From Chryseobacterium fluminis (lineage in GTDB: Bacteria > Bacteroidota > Bacteroidia > Flavobacteriales > Weeksellaceae): DNA of 64,000 bases. The stretch lies in NCBI RefSeq assembly GCF_026314945.1, contig NZ_CP111121.1:1798001-1862000 (forward strand). Direction: 5' to 3'. This document shows, one piece after another, positions 54,068 to 62,866 of the stretch (position 1 is its first letter; every line of letters starts with the position of its first letter). Below the pieces are notes generated by a model that saw only the letters and a list, made by a program, of their open reading frames with translations, did no database searches and was not told the DNA's origin. The position numbers and the translations under genes were made by a program.

Positions 54068-54094
54068 GTCCGGCGAAATAAAATTTCGCCGGAC
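54068..54094 (-). terminator. Terminator downstream of adhP
   Basis: GTCCGGCGAAAT and ATTTCGCCGGAC form a perfect 12-bp stem with loop AAA; minus strand ends in T5. Confidence 0.9.
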
Positions 54095-54113
54095 CTCATA
54101 ATTTATTCTAATG

Positions 54114-55151
54114 TTAGTGGGTGCTTCCGGCCATATCAAGTACGATTCTGCCATCAATCTGCCCTTTTTTCATTTTATCAAAAACATCGTTGATGTCTTC
54201 CAGCTTTGCCGGAGTCACTGTAGCTTTTACCAATCCTTCATTAGCAAAATCCAATGCCTCCTGAAGATCTTTCCGGGTTCCCACAATTGATCCTCTTACC
54301 GTAATCCTTTTCAGCACCGTTTCAAAAATCGGAAGTTCAAAAGATCCCGGAGGAAGTCCGTTCAGGGCAATGGTTCCTTTTCTTCTCAGTACATCAATTC
54401 CCTGTTTAAAAGCGATAGGAGAAACTGCTGTAATCAGTGCGCCATGCATTCCGCCGACCTCTTTATGCAGATATTCACCCGGGTCTGTATTTTTTGCGTT
54501 GACAACCAGGTCTGCTCCCAACTTTTTTGCCAGTTCCAGTTTATCATCTGCGACATCAATGGCTGCGACGTGCATCCCCATGGCTTTGGCATACTGTACG
54601 GCAACATGTCCCAGTCCCCCGACTCCGGAAATGGCCACCCATTCTCCGGGTTTTGTTTCTGTTTCTTTTAAACCTTTATATACCGTTACGCCTGCACAGA
54701 GAATAGGCGCAATTTCTAAAAAGTTAACATCGGATTTCAGATGTCCGACATATCTTGAGTCGGCAATAACATATTCTGCAAAACCTCCGTCTACACTGTA
54801 TCCTCCGTTTTTCTGGGCTTCACATAATGTTTCCCAGCCTGTGATGCAATAGTCGCAGCATCCGCAGGCAGAGTACAGCCATGGGACACCTACGGCATCA
54901 CCTTCCTTCACCTGAGCTTCCGGTCCGCAGGCAACTACGATTCCTACTCCTTCATGACCGGGAATTAAAGGCATTTTCGGTTTTGCCGGCCAGTCACCGT
55001 CAACAGCATGTAGATCCGTATGGCAGACTCCACAGGCCATTACTTTTACCAACACTTCATATCTTCCCGGTACTTTCACGGGAACCTCTTCTATTTTTAA
55101 GGGTTGTCCATAGCCCTGGACAACGGCAGCTTTCATTGTTTTTGGGATCAT
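54114..55151 (-). CDS. adhP: Zinc-dependent alcohol dehydrogenase
   Basis: 345 residues. Catalytic zinc: C43-H44 (GVCHTD) and H66-E67 (GHEGVG). Structural zinc cysteines lie at 96, 99, 102 and 110 ([13 protein letters not shown]). NAD site [17 protein letters not shown]. Known role: oxidation of ethanol and related primary alcohols. Upstream (291 nt) on the same strand is the aldehyde dehydrogenase, and an AraC regulator is divergent to it, so alcohol to acid conversion under AraC control is likely. Confidence 0.93.
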   Translation of the reverse strand: MIPKTMKAAVVQGYGQPLKIEEVPVKVPGRYEVLVKVMACGVCHTDLHAVDGDWPAKPKMPLIPGHEGVGIVVACGPEAQVKEGDAVGVPWLYSACGCCDYCITGWETLCEAQKNGGYSVDGGFAEYVIADSRYVGHLKSDVNFLEIAPILCAGVTVYKGLKETETKPGEWVAISGVGGLGHVAVQYAKAMGMHVAAIDVADDKLELAKKLGADLVVNAKNTDPGEYLHKEVGGMHGALITAVSPIAFKQGIDVLRRKGTIALNGLPPGSFELPIFETVLKRITVRGSIVGTRKDLQEALDFANEGLVKATVTPAKLEDINDVFDKMKKGQIDGRIVLDMAGSTH

Positions 55152-55303
55152 GTTCTAATTTGATTTTTTGATTTGGTTTTTGAGTTATTAATCTGAACTG
55201 ATGATTATTTTAGGTAGCGTGCGCACATAATTTCGCATGACCCAACCTAAAAAAAGCAGAATTTCTGCCCCACTGAAAATTTCATATTTAGACGAATATT
55301 TTC

Positions 55304-55433
55304 GCGTGAGGGATAGGAAGGGTCCCGTTCAGAAGAACGGGAGTGTGAAGCAAAGCGGAACACCGAAACGAAGTGGAGCCCTGGAAAGCCCGACCGTTTG
55401 CCCCGGCTCAGGCCGGGGCAAACGGGCACGCCC
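55304..55433. ncRNA. Structured GC-rich intergenic element, copy 2
   Basis: 130 bp between the aldehyde dehydrogenase stop and adhP. 5' end GCGTGAGGGATAGGAAGGG and 3' end GGGCACGCCC match copy 1 at 31262-31399. Hairpin 1 is TCCCGTTC/GAACGGGA; hairpin 2 is a perfect 14-bp stem starting CCGTTTGCCCCGGC. The core GGAAAGCCCGACC parallels AAAAGCCCGGCCC of copy 1. The sequence is far GC-richer than neighbours. RNA or DNA function unknown. Confidence 0.55.
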
Positions 55434-55445
55434 TAGTATTTAAAA

Positions 55446-56975
55446 TTAAAAGAAACCCAGTTTGTTTTTGTTGTATGAAATCAACATATTTTTGGTCTGA
55501 CGGTAATGATCCAACATCATTTTATGATTCTCCCGACCGATTCCCGACTGCTTATAACCACCAAACGGTGCTCCTGCAGGGTATGAATGGTATTGATTGA
55601 CCCATACTCTACCCGCCTGAATCCTGCGCGGAACATTATACAGCTGATGGGCATCTCTTGTCCATACTCCGGCTCCAAGACCATAAATGGTATCATTTGC
55701 AATGCTGATTCCTTCTTCTTCATCTTTGAACGTGGTAAATGCCAGCACAGGACCGAAAATTTCTTCCTGGAAAATTCTCATCCTGTTATTTCCTTTGAAG
55801 ATCGTCGGCTGGATATAATAGCCATCTTCGAGGCCTTCGCCTACGGTATTGACATCCCCGCCAACCAGTACTTCTGCCCCTTCTTCCTTCCCTAATTTGA
55901 TGTACGAAAGGATTTTATCTTTCTGGATCTGAGAGGCCTGAGCTCCCATCATTACGGTTTTATCCAATGGATTTCCCACCTTGATGGCTTTTACTCTTTC
56001 GATCACTTTTGCGATAAATGCCTCTGCAATATCTTCCTGAACCAGTAATCTTGAAGGACACGTACAGATTTCACCCTGATTTAAAGCGAAAAGTACTGCT
56101 CCTTCAATAGCTTTATCTAAAAACTCGTCATCTGCATCCATTACTGAACTGAAGAAAACATTCGGAGATTTTCCTCCTAATTCCAATGTTACCGGAATGA
56201 TGTTTTCGGTGGCATACTGCATAACCAGGCGGCCCGTCGCTGTAGAACCCGTAAAGGCTGCTTTCGCCACTTTCGGATTGGTAACCAATGCTCTTCCGAG
56301 TTCTGCCCCGAACCCGTTAACGATATTCACTACACCGTCAGGAAGCAGATCTCCGATAACCTCCATTAAAACCATAATGGAAACCGGTGTGCTTTCTGCA
56401 GGTTTTAATACGACGCAGTTTCCCGCTGCCAAAGCCGGGGCAAGTTTCCAGATGGCCATTAATAGAGGAAAATTCCAGGGAATAATCTGGGCGATTACCC
56501 CAAGGGGTTCATGTACAATTAATGATACGGTATCTTTATCCAGTTCGTTGTGAGAGCCTTCATCTGCTCTTATGACTGAGGCAAAATACCGGAAATGATC
56601 GATGGCCAGGGGTAAATCTGCCGCCAGAGTTTCTCGTACCGCTTTTCCGTTATCGATTGTTTCAACGGTTGCTAAATATTCGAGATTTTCTTCGATCCTG
56701 TCTGCAATTTTATTTAGAATGATACTTCTTTGTGTGGAAGAGGTATCTTTCCAGGTCTGGAATGCTTTTTCTGCAGCATTTACGGCCAATTCCAGATCTT
56801 CTTTGGATGAATGGGCGGCCTGCGTAAAATTTTTACCGTCCACCGGCGAAACAACATCAAAATACTGTCCGTTTACCGGTGCTGTAAATTTTCCGTCAAT
56901 ATAGTTGTCATATCTTTTTTTGAATTCAGGCCACTGCAGTAAAGTATCTGATTGGGGTTGTGCTGTCGTGCTCAT
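55446..56975 (-). CDS. NAD-dependent aldehyde dehydrogenase
   Basis: 509 residues. ALDH landmarks: IIPWNFPLLMAIWKLAPALAAG, general base in VTLELGGKSPNVFF, nucleophile region NQGEICTCPSRLLV, and C-terminal PFGGYKQSGIGRENH. The two Cys next to the nucleophile and the CTCPSR match the acetaldehyde dehydrogenase AldB/ExaC type. Known role: oxidation of acetaldehyde or similar aldehydes. Its divergent promoter region with AraC is 180 bp. Confidence 0.93.
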   Translation of the reverse strand: MSTTAQPQSDTLLQWPEFKKRYDNYIDGKFTAPVNGQYFDVVSPVDGKNFTQAAHSSKEDLELAVNAAEKAFQTWKDTSSTQRSIILNKIADRIEENLEYLATVETIDNGKAVRETLAADLPLAIDHFRYFASVIRADEGSHNELDKDTVSLIVHEPLGVIAQIIPWNFPLLMAIWKLAPALAAGNCVVLKPAESTPVSIMVLMEVIGDLLPDGVVNIVNGFGAELGRALVTNPKVAKAAFTGSTATGRLVMQYATENIIPVTLELGGKSPNVFFSSVMDADDEFLDKAIEGAVLFALNQGEICTCPSRLLVQEDIAEAFIAKVIERVKAIKVGNPLDKTVMMGAQASQIQKDKILSYIKLGKEEGAEVLVGGDVNTVGEGLEDGYYIQPTIFKGNNRMRIFQEEIFGPVLAFTTFKDEEEGISIANDTIYGLGAGVWTRDAHQLYNVPRRIQAGRVWVNQYHSYPAGAPFGGYKQSGIGRENHKMMLDHYRQTKNMLISYNKNKLGFF

Positions 56976-57155
56976 AGGAGTGTATTTTAATTTTTATCTA
57001 TTGCCAAATTACACTTCCCTTCGATATTCATATAGCATAATCGTACAAAAAAATATCAAAATCGTACAGATTTCGAATTTTATCATTTCATTAACAGTTG
57101 TTTCCGGTGATAATTTTCTATATTTGAGTAGCCAGGCCATACAAAATGTTTAGAA

Positions 57156-58080
57156 ATGAATAACCGTAGGATTTTATTAAAAACACCTGAATTAAAGGGA
57201 GAACATCAGCTGACGACCTTGGTTGAAAATCAGACGAAATTCAATCTGAACAATTGTGAATTCAGTATTTATGAGACGCACCAATCTGCCTTCGATGTTA
57301 AACTGCATTTTGACACAATGGCTTTTACGGCAATGCTTCGTGGAAAAAAGCATATGAAACTGGATAACAGGACCGGTTATTTTGATTATTTTCCGGGCCA
57401 GAGTGTATTGGTCTCACCCGGAGAGACGATGGTTATCGATTTTCCGGAAGCTGATGAAACGCCTTCACAATGCATCTTCTCTGAGTCTGAATCCTGAATT
57501 TATAGAGAATTCTCTGAATCATCTGAATTATCATCTCCCGAAAATGGATGAAACCACCGGATGGAATATTGAGCTCAATGAATATTTTCTCTTTAATAAT
57601 AAATCTTTAGCTTCAGCCACCGATAATATCATGAGAATTGCGATGGATGATAATTCGCAAAAAGATATTATGGCTGATTTTGCATTAAAGGAACTGTTAA
57701 TCCGGCTGATGCAGACCCAGGCAAGAAGCATGGTAGAAAAAAATATTGCTAAAAATAAATCGCGAATAGGCTTTGCCGTGGATTATATTAAAAAGAACCT
57801 GCATCAGAAATTATCCATCGACAGTATTGCCAAGCTGGCTTATGTGAGTAAATCCAATTTCTTTAAAATGTTCAGGGATGAGCTGGGCACTTCACCCAAC
57901 GAATTTATTTTGCAGGAAAGAATTAGTAAAGCAAAAGAACTGTTGGCATACCGGAACAGTATCAAAGAAACTGCCTATCAGACCGGCTTTTCTGACACCA
58001 ACTATTTCACCCGGGTTTTTAAGCAGCTCGTCGGGGTAACGCCAAAACATTATCAGGATAAAATCTTGTTTCCGGAATAA
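57156..58080 (+). pseudogene. AraC family transcriptional regulator, frameshifted
   Basis: Frame 1 (ATG 57156 to TGA 57495-57497) gives an N-terminal effector domain (TAMLRGKKHMKLDN, FDYFPGQSVLVSPGETM, DETPSQC). From about 57475 the family sequence continues one base later: SLSLNPEFIENSLNHLNYHL, then a full AraC DNA-binding domain (DYIKKNLHQKLSIDSIAKLA, FKMFRDELGTSPNEFI, YQTGFSDTNYFTRVFKQ) ending TAA 58080. One extra base around ATCTTCTCTG explains the break. Divergent from, and presumably controlling, the aldehyde/alcohol dehydrogenase genes. It is either a pseudogene or an assembly error. Confidence 0.85.
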
Positions 58081-58110
58081 AAAAACTCTATCCGGAGATA
58101 GAGTTTGATT
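58080..58110. terminator. Terminator between AraC and susD
   Basis: AAACTCTATC pairs with GATAGAGTTT around CGGA; minus strand ends in T7, so it chiefly serves the SusD transcript and may also stop the AraC one. Confidence 0.8.
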
Positions 58111-58138
58111 AAAAAAATTTGCTGTGAAAGGTCATTCA

Positions 58139-59617
58139 TTAATATCCGCTATTTTGAATTAAGTTTGGATTTAAATTAATTGCATCTTGAGGAATTGGTA
58201 ATACAAATCTGAAGTTTCCTGCCGGAAGAGTTTTTAATGCGCCAGTAGGAGCATCTCCTCCGCCGCCATCAGCAGCAGATCCAAAATCTGATCTTACAAC
58301 AGACTGTCCCAATCTTTTTATGGTCCAGAATCTGTCATTTTCGAATGCCAGTTCCAATCTTCTCTCATAATAAATGGCGTTCAGTAAATCTGTTCCTGTT
58401 TCAGTACCCGGAACGTAAGGAGAAGCTGTTGTACCATATCTTTCAGCTCTTAAAATATTCAGTAATTGAAGTGCTCTTACAGGGTTAGGGGCAGAAGCTT
58501 TCATATACGCTTCTGCAACGTTTAAATATACCTCTGCAGATCGTAAAAATTTAATATCAACAACCTGGCCTACACTTGAACCTATTCTTGTCCTGTGTTT
58601 TACCACATGATTAAATGGTGTCGAATCAGAATCTGCTCTTAAAACATAGGCAGAAGTCCGAACATCGGAATCTAGATATTTTGTAAATAAATCATAATTC
58701 ACATTATATTCTGAAAGAATTCCTGATACATTCTGATTATACGCTACCCCTACATTTACATTATCTTTATTTAGGTTTGAGTTTAAAATGGTAAATAATT
58801 CTCCATCATCCGTTGCGTCTCTCCAGATATTAACGAAATTAGCATTCCTCCCTACTGAAGGATATGCCGAGATACACTGCTCCCCGAACTCAATAACCTT
58901 ATCGTAGTCGCCTTTATATAAATATACTCTTGATAAAAATCCTAATACAGATGTCTTGTTCAATCTTCCGTTTGTTTCATTGCTTGTATTTATCTTTGCT
59001 AAAGCATCTTGTAAGTCTGCAATGATTTTATCATAGGTGATACTGACGGTGGCATCTCTAGATGGTTTTATATTGGGATCAAACGTAGTGACATAGGCAA
59101 TACCTAATGACGAAGAAGCATCACTGCTTTGTGTTGGGATCTTTGCATAAGCCCTTACCAGATCAAAATGTGCAATTGCCCTTATCGCTTTTGCTTCAGC
59201 TTCGATATTTTTCATATAGTCTGTGTAAGGAACTTTATTGAGGTTATCCAATATTGTATTTGCCCTTGAAATTACAAAGTATGCAGACGAATATAAAGCT
59301 GTGACGGCACCCGTCTGAGGATTATATGACCATTCATAGGCCGATTTATTTGATTGTCTTCCCTGTGTATTCAAAATAAGATTATCAGCCAGAACATCTC
59401 CTAGTATAATGGAACTCCCCGTATCACCGTTGTAATAAGTCGGACTTTTAAACGCGTCGTAGGCACCATCTAAAACTAATCTATAATTAGCTTCTGTTGT
59501 GAAGATTGTTGATGGTGCATCTTGACTGTTAGGCAGAATGTCAAACCTCTCATCACTACACTGATGTAGAAACAATGTTGTCAAAGAAAGTATGGATATG
59601 TTAACTATTTTTTTCAT
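58139..59617 (-). CDS. RagB/SusD family nutrient-binding lipoprotein
   Basis: 492 residues. Lipobox is in SLTTLFLHQC. SusD features: EANYRLVLDGAYDAF, the conserved helix AKAIRAIAHFDLVRAYAKIP, VYLNVAEAYMKASAP and YYERRLELAFENDRFWTIKR. Known role: surface glycan or peptide binding partner of SusC. Directly downstream of susC (14 nt). Substrate cannot be given, since no glycosidase or peptidase gene is adjacent. Confidence 0.92.
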   Translation of the reverse strand: MKKIVNISILSLTTLFLHQCSDERFDILPNSQDAPSTIFTTEANYRLVLDGAYDAFKSPTYYNGDTGSSIILGDVLADNLILNTQGRQSNKSAYEWSYNPQTGAVTALYSSAYFVISRANTILDNLNKVPYTDYMKNIEAEAKAIRAIAHFDLVRAYAKIPTQSSDASSSLGIAYVTTFDPNIKPSRDATVSITYDKIIADLQDALAKINTSNETNGRLNKTSVLGFLSRVYLYKGDYDKVIEFGEQCISAYPSVGRNANFVNIWRDATDDGELFTILNSNLNKDNVNVGVAYNQNVSGILSEYNVNYDLFTKYLDSDVRTSAYVLRADSDSTPFNHVVKHRTRIGSSVGQVVDIKFLRSAEVYLNVAEAYMKASAPNPVRALQLLNILRAERYGTTASPYVPGTETGTDLLNAIYYERRLELAFENDRFWTIKRLGQSVVRSDFGSAADGGGGDAPTGALKTLPAGNFRFVLPIPQDAINLNPNLIQNSGY

Positions 59618-59631
59618 AATTGTATTGTGTT

Positions 59632-62475
59632 TTAAAATTCAACTTCAAGTCCAAATAAATACGTTTTTACTGCAGGATAGCTGTATAATGCAAAAGCTCC
59701 GTTGATAAAGGTCTGCCCGGCTCCGGTCTGATTCTCTCCTGAACCGATAGATACTTCGGGATCACCTTCGAACTTCGTCCAGGTAGCTAGATTCTGACCA
59801 CTTAACGATACTCTGATTTTATTTATGGGAACTGATTCTCCGAATGTTCTCTTATCAAAAGTATATCCGATGCTTACATTTCTTAACCGTATATATGAAG
59901 CATCCTGCAAAAACCGGTCTGTTATTCTTAAGCCCGTAATTCCTCCCGGAGCATTATTGGTATTGTTAGGTCTCGGCAGTACACCGGTCTGTCCAGGGGC
60001 CGTCCAGTAGTTTACAGCATCTGCTCTCATATTGCTCCTAGTTCCATTAGTATAATCCAACATATCAAAAGCCATATAATTGTATGTATAATTTCCATAT
60101 TTATAGGTAAAATCGGCTTGTAAATCTAATCCTTTATACGAAAATGTTGTTCCAAATCCACCATACAATTTTGGTAAAGGAGATTTTCCGGGAAGTAGGA
60201 CAGCATCATCTGAATTGTATACCTCCGTTGTCCCGCCTGATTTTGTATAATATACTTCGTTTCCGTTATCCGGATTTATCCCGGCACTTCTCACCAGGTA
60301 GAATGAAAACGGCTCATCTCCCTCTCTTAGCATATTAATACCTCCTACAATTCTTTCTGTCTCTCCATCCCTTAGTTTGTTGAGCTTATAACTCATTATA
60401 CTGGTATTGGCCCTAAGACTCCATACAAAATCTTTGGATTTTATAATATCTCCGGATAAGCTGATTTCCAGACCTCTATTTTTCATATCTCCCGCATTTA
60501 TAAATTGAGAATACTCTCCCCCTTCCGAACTAAGATTAGGTACAGATAATATAAAATCCTTTTTTTGATCAATAAAATAGTCTGCAGTACCTCTGATTCT
60601 ATTATTTAAAAAGCCAAACTCAGCCCCATAATTTTGTGATTTGGTAACTTCCCATTGAAGATCAATATTTCCATATTCACTTTTGTGAGAGATCGTAGGA
60701 AGTGTACCATAGACATTCCCACTCATCAGAATATTATTTATATTAAGGGGAATATTATTGTATCCTCTTGTTCCTATGGATGCTCTAAGCTTTAACAAAG
60801 TTATAATGTCATTATTTTTTAAAAAATCTTCATTCGTAAGATTCCAGGCACCACTTAATGACCAGAAAGGTTCTGATAAAGTATTATTTTTCCCAAACCT
60901 GGAATCTTTATCCTGTCTTATTGACGCTGTTAAAATGTATTTCTTTGAAAAATCATATGTTAAAAATGCTCCATAAGAAAAAGTTCTGTATAGTTCATCA
61001 TACCCTTGAACATTAAATGGTGTCGAAGCATTATCCAATTCACTTAATGAAGGTGAAGAAAAATTCCTTCCTGTGGCGCCTATAAAGTCATTTCTGAATT
61101 CGGTATATTCTACCAATCCAAGTAAATCAATGCTGTGCTGACCAAATTTTTTCACATAGTTTAAGGTATTTGTATTGGTATACCTGAAACGGTTTTGGTT
61201 TTGTTCAACATCACTTCCGTTAATCCCTAAAATAGTATCTAAATAGGATCCTCTTAAAATCTTAGAAGTTCTTCTAATATTATTAAAATATCCTCCTAAC
61301 TGCGTTTTAAAATTCAGGCCTTCCAGAATTTTATACTGAGCGAAAATATTACCGTCAAATATTAAAGAATTAATAGTTTCAGGATTATTTTTCAGGGCTT
61401 CCAAAACAGGGAATCCTTGTTTGGTAGGATTATAACTACCGTTTGCCCTAAAAACTGGCTCATAAGGATTATATGAATACATTGCCCTGAAGGGATTCTG
61501 AACGTTATTCCTGTCGCGAATCTCCTGTGAATTTGTATAATTAATTCCTATGGACGATCCGAAACTCAATCTATCACTAGGATTAGCTTCATATTTCATC
61601 CTTCCGGTATAACGTTTATAGGCATCAATATTCTGCACAATCCCATTATCTGAGTCATAACCTAATGAAAAGGTATACTTGGATTTTTCTGTCCCTCCCC
61701 TTATCCCTATCTGATAAGATTCAATAGAAGACGTTCTGAGGATATCATTTTGCCAATTATGATCTAATGCCAGAGCAGAGGCAATCTTCGAATCCGTCCA
61801 GGCGGCATAACCACCAATACCCAGCCCCAACATTTTCTTTTCATACTCTATCTTCTCTGCAGAATTCATCATTCTAAAGTTGATGTCTTTAATTTTTTCA
61901 GAGAATCCTATTTTTGAACTGAATGTAATTACAGGCTTCCCTAATTTTCCGCTTTTGGTTGTTAAAACGATTACCCCATTTGCCCCTTGAGATCCATAGA
62001 TTGCAGATGCTGCCGCATCCTTTAGAACCGACATACTTTCGTAATCGTTGGGATTTATACTGTTGAATACATCCTGAGCTCTCTGATCATTTCCTACAAT
62101 GAAACCGTCAATAACAAATAATGGATTGGAAGCACCTACTGTTGTCGTAATATTTCCAAGCCCCCGGATATTTATCGCAGACCCACCACCTGGCTTACCA
62201 TTTAGGGCAGTAATATCCAATCCTGCCGCCTTTCCCTGTAAGGCATTCGTCCCCATCGTTGCAGGCGAAAAATTAGACAAAGCCTTTCCTGATACTACAG
62301 TTATAGCTGAAGTTACCTCATCTTTAGATTTTTTCTGATACCCCGTTACCACTACCTCCTCAATGTTATTTTCCCTTAGTGAGTCATTTGCTTTTTTTTG
62401 TCCCATGACAATCTGCCCGGTAAAGAATAGGGCAGCCGTGGTTATCATGCATAGTTTCATATTCATTTTTTTCAA
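59632..62475 (-). CDS. SusC/RagA family TonB-linked outer-membrane transporter
   Basis: 947 residues. Signal peptide (KLCMITTAALFFTGQIVMGQ), then a TonB box (IEEVVVTGYQ) only about 40 residues from the start, so the carboxypeptidase-regulatory-like N-terminal domain of typical SusC is absent. Plug: IRGLGNIT, SVLKDAAASAIYGSQGANGVI. The barrel ends with FLFGLEVEF-type sequence (YPAVKTYLFGLEVEF). Upstream of susD in one operon. Known role: energy-dependent import of oligosaccharides or peptides bound by SusD. Confidence 0.92.
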   Translation of the reverse strand: MKKMNMKLCMITTAALFFTGQIVMGQKKANDSLRENNIEEVVVTGYQKKSKDEVTSAITVVSGKALSNFSPATMGTNALQGKAAGLDITALNGKPGGGSAINIRGLGNITTTVGASNPLFVIDGFIVGNDQRAQDVFNSINPNDYESMSVLKDAAASAIYGSQGANGVIVLTTKSGKLGKPVITFSSKIGFSEKIKDINFRMMNSAEKIEYEKKMLGLGIGGYAAWTDSKIASALALDHNWQNDILRTSSIESYQIGIRGGTEKSKYTFSLGYDSDNGIVQNIDAYKRYTGRMKYEANPSDRLSFGSSIGINYTNSQEIRDRNNVQNPFRAMYSYNPYEPVFRANGSYNPTKQGFPVLEALKNNPETINSLIFDGNIFAQYKILEGLNFKTQLGGYFNNIRRTSKILRGSYLDTILGINGSDVEQNQNRFRYTNTNTLNYVKKFGQHSIDLLGLVEYTEFRNDFIGATGRNFSSPSLSELDNASTPFNVQGYDELYRTFSYGAFLTYDFSKKYILTASIRQDKDSRFGKNNTLSEPFWSLSGAWNLTNEDFLKNNDIITLLKLRASIGTRGYNNIPLNINNILMSGNVYGTLPTISHKSEYGNIDLQWEVTKSQNYGAEFGFLNNRIRGTADYFIDQKKDFILSVPNLSSEGGEYSQFINAGDMKNRGLEISLSGDIIKSKDFVWSLRANTSIMSYKLNKLRDGETERIVGGINMLREGDEPFSFYLVRSAGINPDNGNEVYYTKSGGTTEVYNSDDAVLLPGKSPLPKLYGGFGTTFSYKGLDLQADFTYKYGNYTYNYMAFDMLDYTNGTRSNMRADAVNYWTAPGQTGVLPRPNNTNNAPGGITGLRITDRFLQDASYIRLRNVSIGYTFDKRTFGESVPINKIRVSLSGQNLATWTKFEGDPEVSIGSGENQTGAGQTFINGAFALYSYPAVKTYLFGLEVEF

Positions 62476-62821
62476 TTTTAGTAATTAACCGGGACAAATA
62501 TGTTAATAACCGTTAATAAATCAAATGAATACTTACCTGAAAAGCAACAGGTTAACCGTAATATATCCATCAAATTCTTACTATTTTATGATACTAAAAA
62601 CATGATTGTATAATTTAAATTAAAAAATTTCTAACAAAAATATCCAGGGATATAATTTTTTTCTAACGAAAAAAAAATGTAATCATCTTATAATCTTTTT
62701 ATACGACTTAAAACAATTTGTTAAAATGGCAAATTGTATGTAATACATTAACCAAAAAATAACTCACACTGATATGAATACCATATAAATATGGTGATTT
62801 AATGACTGAATTAATAAAAAA
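62476..62821. other. Gene-free tract upstream of susC
   Basis: About 345 bp, very AT-rich, with long A/T runs. It presumably holds the susCD promoter; no anti-sigma/ECF genes or RNA structure seen. Confidence 0.6.
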
Positions 62822-62845
62822 AACACCTCAATATTGAGATGTTTT
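62822..62845 (-). terminator. Terminator of the HMG-CoA synthase gene
   Basis: AACACCTCAAT pairs with ATTGAGATGTT with one mismatch, A/T runs outside. It lies 22 nt beyond the stop at 62867. Confidence 0.55.
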
Positions 62846-62866
62846 AATGTGTACACAAAATTTAGT

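Noticed and set aside
54370..54852. 160-codon ORF on the plus strand opposite adhP
   Set aside because: Antisense shadow of a strongly conserved enzyme; Ser/Pro/Thr-rich and without a domain.
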